Shown here piece after piece: positions 10,927-19,075 of a stretch of 64,000 bases of DNA. Under the pieces are notes generated by a model, which did not search any database, had not been told where the DNA came from, and saw only the letters and a program-made list of their open reading frames with translations. Every line of letters starts with the position of its first letter. The stretch's first letter is position 1. A program made the position numbers and the translations under genes. The stretch lies in contig CDRNVI010000085.1 of NCBI GenBank assembly GCA_977017575.1, positions 29,013-93,012 of the forward strand, in the 5' to 3' direction. Origin of the DNA: Paramoeba atlantica. Taxonomy: Eukaryota > Discosea.

Positions 10927-12211
10927 CAAACTTTTTAATAGCTAAGCGGACCGCCATCGCTTCGGCCCGATTCACTTCATACTTAAAATTTTTCGGCCAT
11001 GCCTCACCAGTAATTAATACCTCCCCAGAATCAAGGTAAATGATGGCCCCCCATCCCTTCGCAGAAGCATCCGTGTATAACTTGTGGTGGTGAGGAACGG
11101 TGTCAGGATGAGGAGGCGGGGGTCGGGGAAGATTGCATATCAATTCATTTCGCCATTCGGTAAGTGTAGAACGAGTAACTACCGGAAGATCAACTGGCTT
11201 GTCGATCAAATACGGACAGCGATTTAATAAGTTGATCCTACGCTGCGCGACTTTCATCGCGAAATAAAAGCGTGGCATATTGAGCCGCAAGACTGCAGAT
11301 CCATACAGAAGACGCCCCACCGCCGCCTCAAGATCACGAAAAGACAATTTATGAAATTTGTCTTTTTGCAGTTTACTGACCACTCTCGGTCCCAGGCAGA
11401 CCGTATGAGTGTCGTGGTCGAAAGCCACCCCATTGAAAACATACTTCAAAGCAGGGGGCTGTCCGGCGTCTTTAAAGAGGCCGTTTGCTTTGGAACACCG
11501 CTCGTCAATAAAGCGAGCGTATTCAACGGCATCGTTCGCTGTCCCCGAAAAACGAACTCCGTCGACGTAAACGTCAGTGGCACCTCTGTGAAACGAGAAA
11601 CGCTCCTGACACACCGACCTCTCGCCGGCAATTGCGGCGGTAACAGTGTGCATGATTTCTGGTGCGCAGCGATGACCCATGGGAAGAACGTTCATCTCGA
11701 AAACTTCGCCCAATGTCGATCGAAATCTAAACTTGGGCCGTGCCTTCAAGGGAATACTAATTTGGTAAAAACCACAAGTGAAGTCGCGCTTCACTGCCAT
11801 AGCATCATGTGCTTTGTGTAGATATTTGGATGGGTGATACAGCGCAACTTCCGGTTCATAATTTAAAAGCCTGTTGTTGTCATCTCGTGTCCAGGATATA
11901 AACCTGCGGCGTTGATTACCTTCATCGTCGGTTTCAACCACTGTAAAGGGGATCATATATTGCATGGATGGTCTTTTGAGTAGGTCCTTCCCCGAAACCT
12001 TGCTTATAACGCCGGCGCCCTCAAGTAGACGTATGTCTTCCTCGGGCAAAGAACCACGTACCGAAGGCTCGGGGTACGGGCCTGTAGGAACCCATAAAAG
12101 TTCATTTAGTACCTTGCGAAAACGTGTGGCTGCCGCAGGATTTAACCATTCCTTCACTTTGTCCAATTTAATCACCGGGATTGACTTTTTCACATGGAGG
12201 GGTAGACTCAT
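10787..12211 (-). CDS. PAT-2 reverse transcriptase / RNase H, frameshifted near its end
   Basis: This copies the element RNA and degrades the RNA strand. From the ATG at 12211 the protein shows a lead segment (K-R-P-S-M-Q-Y-M-I-P-F), motif A near residue 140 (A-V-K-R-D-F-T-C-G-F-Y-Q), the M-P-M-G-H-R-C-A-P-E block, motif C near 215 as D-V-Y-V-D-G, and RNase H from about 376 (Y-T-D-A-S...N-R-A-E-A...V-D-N-T-S). The frame stays open upstream to 13591, overlapping recombinase and gag; I chose the first ATG after the recombinase stop, so the start is uncertain. The frame ends early at 10787 because of the 94-bp duplication. YVDG replaces the usual YxDD. Confidence 0.85.
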   Translation of the reverse strand: MSLPLHVKKSIPVIKLDKVKEWLNPAAATRFRKVLNELLWVPTGPYPEPSVRGSLPEEDIRLLEGAGVISKVSGKDLLKRPSMQYMIPFTVVETDDEGNQRRRFISWTRDDNNRLLNYEPEVALYHPSKYLHKAHDAMAVKRDFTCGFYQISIPLKARPKFRFRSTLGEVFEMNVLPMGHRCAPEIMHTVTAAIAGERSVCQERFSFHRGATDVYVDGVRFSGTANDAVEYARFIDERCSKANGLFKDAGQPPALKYVFNGVAFDHDTHTVCLGPRVVSKLQKDKFHKLSFRDLEAAVGRLLYGSAVLRLNMPRFYFAMKVAQRRINLLNRCPYLIDKPVDLPVVTRSTLTEWRNELICNLPRPPPPHPDTVPHHHKLYTDASAKGWGAIIYLDSGEVLITGEAWPKNFKYEVNRAEAMAVRLAIKKFAMHSPKGTCLDIFVDNTSCKAALNRRLSNQTCYALPQRNVLGYLRG

Positions 12212-12312
12212 ATCCTTCGGTCTAGCGAGCCGCGAGCTACGGCGGGCACATATAACGGAGTGCCTACGGAGATAGGGGACTTCGTGAAAACACTTTGTAA
12301 CATGAGAGGTTG

Positions 12313-13434
12313 TTAAAGTACCGGAAGGAGTGCAGACACTCGTTGTGTCCCGAGGGCCCGTGCCGTTGTAACGCTGTTTGCATTGTATCTGAGCAGTGAT
12401 TCTATGTTCTGGTGTTTTGTTAGGTTTTGAACCTCCTGCATGCGCAAATTTCCGAGAGAGATTTCGTGAAACAGATGAGTGATTGCCCCCCTTTTGATAG
12501 AGTGCGTCCCGTACCCCTGACCGAGTATTGATCGTATTTGATGGTCCATCTCGCGGACTGTCGTGTAACAGAGTCGTTGCCCGGGGTTCATGGTTTGGAT
12601 ATGCTGCGCGAGTTCTGGCGTTCCTGGCCCAGTTACAATGGCGTAAAGGTGTGGTCGAAAAGGGTTTAGGCGTGTGGTCTTTGTGCCCCTCCCCCAATAA
12701 ATTATCACTTCGCAGCTTGTTACACTCACGAACTGTTCTCTTCTTAAATCCGCGGTCTCGGTCCAACGCGCCGCTGCCTTCCAGCATAGGAGGCAACACA
12801 TGCTCTCCTTCGGATTCAAGTGTCGGCGTAGCTTTTGTAGAAGAATGGGGTTGACGGGCTGCATTTGGCGCGTGGGCTCTAGCCCCCCCTGTGCTTGCAG
12901 GGCCTTTATATATAGTTTTAAGGGAGTCGACTCTTCCCCCATTAACTGAAATAAAGTTCGCAAGCCTCCTGCGTAACCCATTCTCGTCGAGCTGGCTAGA
13001 GGCAGCGAATGTAGGAAGAGAACCGCGTTTGTGGAATTTGAAGGAACACCCTTTGCCGCGCAGTACTGCTGCATACGTAGCCAAATTCGCTCCCTGTTGG
13101 CCCATGTGGTCGTGGCCCACATCGGTTCGAGAGCGTCGCTCAGTTGTAGTGTGCGTGGGTCGTTCGGAGGAAGGCGAAGGATGGCTTGGAGAATGGCGTT
13201 GCGGTCTGCGGCGGGTTTTTCTCCTGCGGACTGGTTTAGTGCGCGTATGGGAAGGGACCGACTTCGCGGAGGACGAGTGGAAACAACATGAGGAAGGGGA
13301 GGATTGGAAGAAAGAGGGGGTCGAGGACGCCTCACCGGAGAGTCTCGTCGGGGTAAGCGCGTTTGTAAGGTTGGAGCGGTAGGAGCCCTTTGCCGCCTGA
13401 GGCAAGGGGCACGAGTAATAGGGGTGGGGGGCAT
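12313..13434 (-). CDS. PAT-2 tyrosine recombinase
   Basis: A 373-residue protein starting with ATG at 13434, four bases after the gag stop. It would insert the circular DNA copy. Candidate catalytic residues are R223 (A-A-R-W-T-E-T), H311 and R315 (T-H-S-I-K-R-G), and Y350 (E-S-L-L-R-Y-N), with a further K/H pair at 340-341 and a conserved W-G-R-G-T-K-T-T-R-L block near 247. The proline- and arginine-rich first 75 residues look unstructured. All expected active-site positions are present, so the enzyme may be functional. Recombinase placed between gag and RT is, as I recall, the nematode PAT order and differs from DIRS1, where it follows RT. Confidence 0.9.
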   Translation of the reverse strand: MPPTPITRAPCLRRQRAPTAPTLQTRLPRRDSPVRRPRPPLSSNPPLPHVVSTRPPRSRSLPIRALNQSAGEKPAADRNAILQAILRLPPNDPRTLQLSDALEPMWATTTWANRERIWLRMQQYCAAKGVPSNSTNAVLFLHSLPLASSTRMGYAGGLRTLFQLMGEESTPLKLYIKALQAQGGLEPTRQMQPVNPILLQKLRRHLNPKESMCCLLCWKAAARWTETADLRREQFVSVTSCEVIIYWGRGTKTTRLNPFRPHLYAIVTGPGTPELAQHIQTMNPGQRLCYTTVREMDHQIRSILGQGYGTHSIKRGAITHLFHEISLGNLRMQEVQNLTKHQNIESLLRYNANSVTTARALGTQRVSALLPVL

Positions 13435-13437
13435 TCC

Positions 13438-14742
13438 CTAGTGGGAACCCCGTGTTGCGCCGGCGTAACGGACGGCGCCGCCCGCCACCCCTCCGCGAAA
13501 ATCCTGATTCGTCGGATGGGAGGGACGAAACTGGTGCTGGGCCTGAGCCATCTGCGGGCAGTCCGCACGAATGTGGCCCGGCTGGTGACACGAGAAGCAG
13601 AAAGGCCGACGACGGGAGGATCGAACTTGGGGACGACCTCGGAGTTGTTCGTCGAGAACGAGTTGCCCATAACGATCCTTCGGATCATCATCACGATGCA
13701 GTCGCTGTTGCACGCGTTCGACAGCAACACCCGCAGCGGCCCAGTAGAGATTGCGGAGTTCCTCGATTATGAGTTCTGCCACAGCAAGGTTATGTTTCTC
13801 CATCCAACCCTCCGTCAGGCGAGCAGCGTAGATCCATTCGATAAGGATCTTGAATAAACGGTCCCGCTGCGGTGGCGGGTTGAATCGAACCCCTAGCTGC
13901 GGCGCCTCCCGCAGCTCACGGATGAGGTCTCGGGGCTTGAACAAATCCTCCGTGTCGATCCACGGTTGCCACGTAACCGGGTCGTAGGGGGAGAAGCTTT
14001 TGGGGTCTGTAATACGTACTCGTTCAAAGGACGGGATTAAAGATTCCACCGGCTGCCCTCCAGGCATCTTTGCCCGAACACGGACGACCGTCAAATCGTG
14101 ATACGTAATGTCGGGATGGGGAAAGCGGTATGCCGTATTGACATCACCATCCCACTCAGCGACCAATTCTAAGGACACTGGGTCATTTGGGTGCTTCATG
14201 TAAACGTCGCCTATGACTGTCTGTCGAATGTCATCACCTGGTCGAGACCACACTGCCTCGACAGTGACCTGGTATTCTTTGCGAAGAAGATTAATTATCT
14301 TGGTTACAAATTCTTCCTTAGCAGTCTGAGTCAATATTCCACGCGCATTTTGGTTGGATCGAATAGCACGGTCTACATGGTCGAGATTAAGGTCTTCATA
14401 ACGCTGAGGGGAGCGGGAAGGCTCAACTTGGTCAGGGTTGAGCGTGCTCTGCCGCCGTGGGGGAACATCTCCCGAGTTCTGGGGGGCCGTTAGGGGGTCA
14501 GGGTAAGGGCTGGGGTAAGGAGAAGGGTGTACTGTGCGTCGGTTTCGGCCAGAATAGCGCAGCGAAGGAACCGCGAAAGAGTCTACTGGCGAAGCTGGAT
14601 CAGGACGAGGTGGTCGCCCAGCTGGACAAGACAAGGAACGGCGTTTGTCGGGGTCCAAAGGGGAGAGAGGACGTGTTCGCTTAGGGCTGCGGTCTCGCTC
14701 ATGTCCTGGGTTCGCCGGCACGCGAAGTCGCTGGGAACGCAT
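13438..14742 (-). CDS. PAT-2 gag-like protein with CCHC knuckle
   Basis: Starting from the ATG at 14742 the protein has about 434 residues: a basic, proline-rich N-terminus, a central globular part with D-P-V-T-W-Q-P-W-I-D, and C-F-S-C-H-Q-P-G-H-I-R-A-D-C near residue 385, a canonical C-x2-C-x4-H-x4-C zinc knuckle that binds RNA in gag proteins. The frame is open further upstream through the leader at 14772-14807, but that stretch looks like 5' UTR. The stop is followed after three bases by the recombinase ATG, suggesting reinitiation or coupling. Confidence 0.88.
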   Translation of the reverse strand: MRSQRLRVPANPGHERDRSPKRTRPLSPLDPDKRRSLSCPAGRPPRPDPASPVDSFAVPSLRYSGRNRRTVHPSPYPSPYPDPLTAPQNSGDVPPRRQSTLNPDQVEPSRSPQRYEDLNLDHVDRAIRSNQNARGILTQTAKEEFVTKIINLLRKEYQVTVEAVWSRPGDDIRQTVIGDVYMKHPNDPVSLELVAEWDGDVNTAYRFPHPDITYHDLTVVRVRAKMPGGQPVESLIPSFERVRITDPKSFSPYDPVTWQPWIDTEDLFKPRDLIRELREAPQLGVRFNPPPQRDRLFKILIEWIYAARLTEGWMEKHNLAVAELIIEELRNLYWAAAGVAVERVQQRLHRDDDPKDRYGQLVLDEQLRGRPQVRSSRRRPFCFSCHQPGHIRADCPQMAQAQHQFRPSHPTNQDFRGGVAGGAVRYAGATRGSH

Positions 14743-14771
14743 AAACAAAAAACGCGTAAAGGAAAAAGATT

Positions 14772-14807
14772 CAACAAGGTACAGAAACTGTATCTTTATC
14801 GTTAAAG
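14772..14807 (-). other. Putative spliced-leader copy in the PAT-2 5' region
   Basis: On the minus strand this 36-nt stretch starts with CTTTAACGATAAAG, which can fold (CTTTA/TAAAG), and ends TTTCTGTACCTTGTTG. It is followed by 29 nt and then the gag ATG at 14742. The 28 bases after the leader repeat the bases that follow AG in A1 (ACTTACTTGTAG|AATC...). This is what is expected if a trans-spliced mRNA 5' end was reverse transcribed and joined behind the genomic acceptor copy. Confidence 0.7.
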
Positions 14808-15009
14808 ACAAAAAAACGCGTAAAGGAAAAAGATTCTACAAGTAAGTAATCAGTAAATATGTAAATTTTCAGAATACATATTGTAGCTTTTATACATGAT
14901 TCAATTACAACCCCCTTTCGGGGAAAAGAACAATGAAAATTATAACCCCCTTCCGGGGCATTTGACCCGATATTAGCCCCTCGGTTAAATTTCCATGCGT
15001 AGACTTCTA
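14807..15009 (-). repeat. PAT-2 split repeat, copy A1 (5' end)
   Basis: The 203-bp A block at the 5' end of the element, matching A2. On the minus strand it holds the candidate trans-splice acceptor TTGTAG|AATC at about 14837. It ends exactly where the interrupted host coding sequence resumes at 15010. Confidence 0.9.
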
Positions 15010-15342
15010 AAACTGTGCCGCTAGTGCGTTGTGGCGTGCGATTATACCATGCCCGCTTTTGCACCCCAGAGCGTGGTCACCCTCGGGATCTAGCGGTAAC
15101 GTGCATTTTTCCATAGGACAAGGCCGGGACGCTGGATAGATTGGGTCCCCTAGCCACCAGCGTGTGAGGGTGCGAAACTCCGTCGGTGTGAAAGCCAGAC
15201 CGGTTTTCTTGGAGGGGATCACAAAAGCCCATTCTGAGGCTCCTTCTCCTGTTTCTGATATCCATCTGGCCCGTGTGCGAAGGTCAGCTTTCGCAAATGC
15301 CTCGTGAAATTCCTGGTTGGCGATGGCGTGGCTAAGGTCGCG
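15010..15342 (-). pseudogene. Retroelement C-terminal fragment, upstream half
   Basis: This has C-P-M-E-K-C-T-L-P-L-D-P-E-G-D-H-A-L-G-C-K-S-G-H-G-I-I-A-R-H-type zinc-binding residues (C...C...H...C...H) before the A-A-Q-F junction that continues at 9790. Its upstream end is cut at 15342 by the poly-A tail of REL-2, so the fragment lacks its RT. The lysine run predicted by reading through the T tract is not part of the protein. Confidence 0.75.
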
Positions 15343-15383
15343 TTTTTTTTTTTTTTTTTTTTTTGATATTAACCTCGCTTCCC

Positions 15384-15418
15384 AAAGAAAGGGTCCTAAC
15401 AAAAGAAAGGGTCCTAAT
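15384..15418 (-). repeat. REL-2 3'-terminal 18-nt units, two copies
   Basis: AAAGAAAGGGTCCTAAC occurs at 15384 and 15402, 18 bases apart. In element sense it reads CTTTTGTTAGGACCCTTT, clearly related to the CTTTTATTAAGACCTTTA unit behind REL-9. Confidence 0.8.
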
Positions 15419-15575
15419 AGTTCACGTTTTGAAATTTAGCCGTAGAAACCAATTTGAACAAACTAATAATACTATAACATTCATTGTCGTTTTTTTTTTC
15501 CGTTCCTTTAGATATTATGTATATAATAATACATATAGGCATTGAAAAAAACGAAACTATGTTGATACATTTGGC

Positions 15576-18500
15576 TCAAATGCTGTACCTGCTGCTGCCT
15601 TCCGGGGATAAGTGGTTCCGCAACTGGGCGTACACTTCCGTCCCATTCAGTTCCTGAAGTAGGAGCTTGAACTCCATTTCAGTTGCTCGACGATTTAAGA
15701 GTGCCGCGTCGGATAGGACATGCAACAGAGATCTCGTATTTTGATGAAGAGAGCCGCAGGACAGCACTGGGATGCACTGAAATGCGAAGTCGGGAATTTT
15801 TCCGGATGTCACATATGTATCCCGTTTCCGCTTGATTGCATCTGTAAGAAGCTGGGAGCAAGATTTCGCTTGATTGGAGTTCGATAGCTCGTGCACCACA
15901 GTTAGATCATAAAATATTTCCCCGGTTGACCAATATATCACCAAATCAGGCCCTGAGCGAAACAGCTGACGTCCGGCACATGTTTTGTCATGAATCATTT
16001 TGTTGCTTGGAAACACTTTATTCTTGCAAATTCCGCATTGCCAAGTCGAAAAAGATCGCGGTTCTTTCTCGCATTGTATACCGGCCTTTTGTGCCAAATC
16101 GAAGATATACTTAACCAGCCGATTGTGCTTCATTGTGGCATTAAGCCCTGTACATTGGACGCATCCGGGGATGTGCTGCAAAGCTGTTTTGTTGTCGAGT
16201 AACATACGACAGCCGGGGCACAGCAGCGATTTCGGGAGTCGAGGATGAGGCATCCCAAGGCGTGTCATGATTGCAATCTGAAATGCACGCGTGGGTACAA
16301 ATTTAGCATTAGACTGTAACCAGTCATAGCTTCCTTTCCGTGTCGTGGCATTTAATATTGTGGCTAGCTTGGGATCGTGATCCTTTAAAGCCTCGTATGC
16401 TTTCTGGTGCAATTGCGCGGCTGTTGTTACTTCATCGATTGGGGCGACCACTGCTGTTTGACTCATTCCATTATCCATGATAGCGGATACGTTACTCACA
16501 TTGCCCGCCCGAGCAGAAATTGAGTTTTTGCGCTCTAGAGCTAGGTAACGAGAAGTTTCGTATGACGCCGCACGAATACTATGACATGATGTCAGACCGA
16601 GGCCTCCTTTCTTTAGCGGCAGCCGAGCCAATTCGATTTGCTCTTTGGTCATTTCTCCCAACCACTGGTGCAGCACTTTTTCGACGTTGTTGTCGAAACT
16701 GAGAGAGACCGCGTCGGTTAACGTTGGCTCGTGCACTCTTATGGCGTATTGATGCCTCACATTCATGCTTTTGGAAAGTAGCAAAAGTGAGACATTGTTG
16801 GCGCCCATAAGTTTTAATCGGCGAAAGGCTTCGGTATTCCTGACAAGCTGCTGAAACAAACCCGACTTTACAGATTCATCTTCTCCAAGGTGTGCCCCAA
16901 GGATCTTTATAGAATCGTACGCAGCCTTGACCCCTTCATTTGCAAGCTGTTCTGGAATCGGGATTTTTTCCTGTCCACCGAACCACACGCATTTTCCAGG
17001 AGCAAGTTCAATGTTGTGAGCATTCACCATTTCTTGGAGCCTTACAAATGCTTTGGCCAATGATTGTGAGTTTTTCGAAGCCATGTTCACGTCATCAATA
17101 AATGCATATATTTCGATGTCGGGAAACTCTTGTTTCAGAATCTCCAATAGTGGCTGCAGGAAGGCGCAGTAGTATAGAGATGCCAGCGGGGAACCTTGCC
17201 GGAAACCACATGTGCTGGGAATGACTCCGAATAGCGTTCCATCGGATCCGTAATACAGTAGCTCTGAGGGTTGGCCGTATTCAGCGTGAAAGATCCGTTG
17301 AAACGGGCGTAGTGTACCACAAGCAAATACGTGTTTGGCGATATCCGCCCTATTCGGGGAGTTGAAGGCGTTTTTGGCGTCAATGGAAAGAATGACGTGT
17401 CCAGACTTAAAACGCTCATGCAGTCTATGAACGATTTTTTCGCATCCTGCCTTTGACGAAACGCCGTGTTGCAGTGGTGCAAAAAGAGGGCCCAAAGTGT
17501 GTTCGTAGCGCTGGAGCAATATAACGCCGGCAAGCTTCATAAATATCTCGCCCATTGCCACTGGTCTGACTCCTCCGTTGGATTTAGGAATGGCTACGAG
17601 CCGTGCTCGGTTTAATCGAAACAAAACGCTGTGATCCACGAATCCGTTGATTAGATCCGATATCATATGGGCAAGATTAGTGCATGAGATCTCATCATCG
17701 AGCATGAGTTGCACAATCCCGTCTGTCATTCCAGTTGGGCCAGGGTTTACGCCTTTTGCGAGTCGCTTCCCTGCTTTCCGTAGCTCCTCCGTCATTATCC
17801 CGCTAATTATCGGCGCATCCTCCGGCAAAGAAATTTCGTATTGTCTTTGCGGATGTAAGGCGGCAAGCTTGTCAAGGGTCTCTTCATCCGTTAGTTGCTT
17901 TGGTGTAAAGGTCTGATCCAAGACCTTAGCCGCCTTGGAAGTACATCCATCCAATACTAGCCTTGTCGCTCGTTTGATGGCTCGTGTATCGCTCAGTGTC
18001 TCCTCTTTTCGCTCACCGTCATCGGGCTCCCGTAACGGGCGCCGTCTTCGCCTTTTTCCACTGTTTTCTCGAACAGTCGCTAGGGATAACTTAATGGCTG
18101 ATAGCAAACGGTGCCATATTTTTGTTCTTTGCGTGTGATCGGAATTTATATACTCCTGGACGATGTTCCTCAGCACCACGACAACACACGGAGCGAGGTC
18201 AGGGCTTATTGAACGTAGCGTGGGTATTGGTAACAAATCCACTGATGAATCATCTTTGGCTTTTTCTGGAAAGTTCATCTGATGATTCTCCAGAAACGCA
18301 TCCCTTTGCACAGTAGTATCGATCGCTGGCGGCGCTTGATGCCACGCTAGTTTATAGATCCGTACGTCCTCTTGTGGAGGTAAAACCCCGGAAAATTGTT
18401 CCCCAACTTTGTGACCAACAACGCCCCGATACGAGATAGATAACTTACCAAATCCTCCACGCTTACTATGTGTTCGAGTGACTTTGCCTATTGAGATGTT

Positions 18501-18968
18501 AAGCGCACCTTGTTTGTTAAATGTCCAGGCCACTGTACACATTGCGCCCGGTTTGATTTGCTTCGAATGCGTCCAAATCTCATCCGGCGAGGCCGGAAAT
18601 TGTGACTCGGGCGTTACATTCTTCATCAGGTCAAAGGATTTATTCTCCTCTGTGCTTGGGTCGATTCCGATAAACATGATCGCTGAATTTTTCTCGTTCT
18701 GTGACTTCGTTGCATTTGGCTCCCGCTCGGGTAATTCCGCATCGATTTTGGGACTTGATGGAGACCCCAACTGAGAGAGAAGCTGATCACGTTGGTTCGT
18801 TTTTTTCATGGGAGTTTCGGGAGTGTTGCACTCAAAAAACTGACGTGGCTCATCTGACGGGGAAGACGGCTCTTCAGAAAAAACATCAAAATTGTGAACG
18901 TCGTGCACGTAACCATTACCGATCCATCTGTATCCTTCAAATCGAGGGTCTTTGGGATCTGGATGCAT
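15576..18968 (-). CDS. REL-2 RT with CCHC and restriction-like endonuclease
   Basis: About 1130 residues from the ATG at 18968; the frame is open to an ATG at 19094 but that lies at the REL-3 junction. It is expected to nick target DNA and prime reverse transcription from the nick. An N-terminal domain (P-G-A-M-C-T-V-A-W-T-F near 18550) corresponds to the W-G-K-G-T domain of other copies. RT motif A (S-I-D-A-K-N-A-F-N-S-P) is near residue 530 and motif C (A-F-I-D-D-V-N) near 623. The knuckle C-P-G-C-R...H-I-P-G-C-x2-C is near 915-940, and R-S-G-P-D-L-V-I-Y-W...F-Y-D near 1001-1019. No frameshift or stop is seen. It belongs to the same subgroup as REL-3, REL-4 and REL-8 (A-[YF]-I-D-D-V-N). Confidence 0.9.
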   Translation of the reverse strand: MHPDPKDPRFEGYRWIGNGYVHDVHNFDVFSEEPSSPSDEPRQFFECNTPETPMKKTNQRDQLLSQLGSPSSPKIDAELPEREPNATKSQNEKNSAIMFIGIDPSTEENKSFDLMKNVTPESQFPASPDEIWTHSKQIKPGAMCTVAWTFNKQGALNISIGKVTRTHSKRGGFGKLSISYRGVVGHKVGEQFSGVLPPQEDVRIYKLAWHQAPPAIDTTVQRDAFLENHQMNFPEKAKDDSSVDLLPIPTLRSISPDLAPCVVVVLRNIVQEYINSDHTQRTKIWHRLLSAIKLSLATVRENSGKRRRRRPLREPDDGERKEETLSDTRAIKRATRLVLDGCTSKAAKVLDQTFTPKQLTDEETLDKLAALHPQRQYEISLPEDAPIISGIMTEELRKAGKRLAKGVNPGPTGMTDGIVQLMLDDEISCTNLAHMISDLINGFVDHSVLFRLNRARLVAIPKSNGGVRPVAMGEIFMKLAGVILLQRYEHTLGPLFAPLQHGVSSKAGCEKIVHRLHERFKSGHVILSIDAKNAFNSPNRADIAKHVFACGTLRPFQRIFHAEYGQPSELLYYGSDGTLFGVIPSTCGFRQGSPLASLYYCAFLQPLLEILKQEFPDIEIYAFIDDVNMASKNSQSLAKAFVRLQEMVNAHNIELAPGKCVWFGGQEKIPIPEQLANEGVKAAYDSIKILGAHLGEDESVKSGLFQQLVRNTEAFRRLKLMGANNVSLLLLSKSMNVRHQYAIRVHEPTLTDAVSLSFDNNVEKVLHQWLGEMTKEQIELARLPLKKGGLGLTSCHSIRAASYETSRYLALERKNSISARAGNVSNVSAIMDNGMSQTAVVAPIDEVTTAAQLHQKAYEALKDHDPKLATILNATTRKGSYDWLQSNAKFVPTRAFQIAIMTRLGMPHPRLPKSLLCPGCRMLLDNKTALQHIPGCVQCTGLNATMKHNRLVKYIFDLAQKAGIQCEKEPRSFSTWQCGICKNKVFPSNKMIHDKTCAGRQLFRSGPDLVIYWSTGEIFYDLTVVHELSNSNQAKSCSQLLTDAIKRKRDTYVTSGKIPDFAFQCIPVLSCGSLHQNTRSLLHVLSDAALLNRRATEMEFKLLLQELNGTEVYAQLRNHLSPEGSSRYSI

Positions 18969-19075
18969 CTCGATGTTGGTTTCATTGGCGTCATTTGCTA
19001 CCGTCGGCGGAGTATTCGTGTTCACTTGAGAATTCCCGTGATGTGATTTATGACATGTAACCGCTGTTCCATTTG

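Larger units (their letters stand above)
9791..15009 (-). mobile_element. PAT-2: nearly complete PAT-type (DIRS order) element
   Basis: The element is 5219 bp. On the minus strand its structure is A1 (14807-15009), gag, tyrosine recombinase, RT/RNase H, B1 (10246-10474), A2 (10043-10245), B2 (9791-10019). This A1-ORFs-B1-A2-B2 layout of split direct repeats is what is described for PAT, Ngaro and Kangaroo elements, which integrate circular DNA by a tyrosine recombinase. The insertion sits between AAGT and AAAC of the host coding sequence with no target duplication: joining the flanks restores the host frame (A-Q-F-T-S-E-C). It is young, with near-identical repeats, but broken in RNase H. Confidence 0.92.
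15343..19075 (-). mobile_element. REL-2: non-LTR retrotransposon, ORF open
   Basis: A minus-strand REL copy with a 22-base poly-A (T run 15343-15364), two 18-nt terminal units at 15384-15418 (AAAGAAAGGGTCCTAAC), a 3' UTR and an uninterrupted ORF. Its right end meets REL-3 head to head at about 19075 and shows no leader, so the 5' end may be truncated. Confidence 0.88.

Noticed and set aside
14772-14807. Match of the leader to a known spliced leader
   Set aside because: From memory it is neither nematode SL1 nor a flatworm leader I know, although length and end are of similar type. I make no species call from it.
14745-14836. Target-site duplication around a 36-bp insertion in PAT-2
   Set aside because: A 28-bp duplication beginning exactly after AG and after the leader, with the same leader at four other 5' ends, is explained better by a reverse-transcribed trans-spliced mRNA end.
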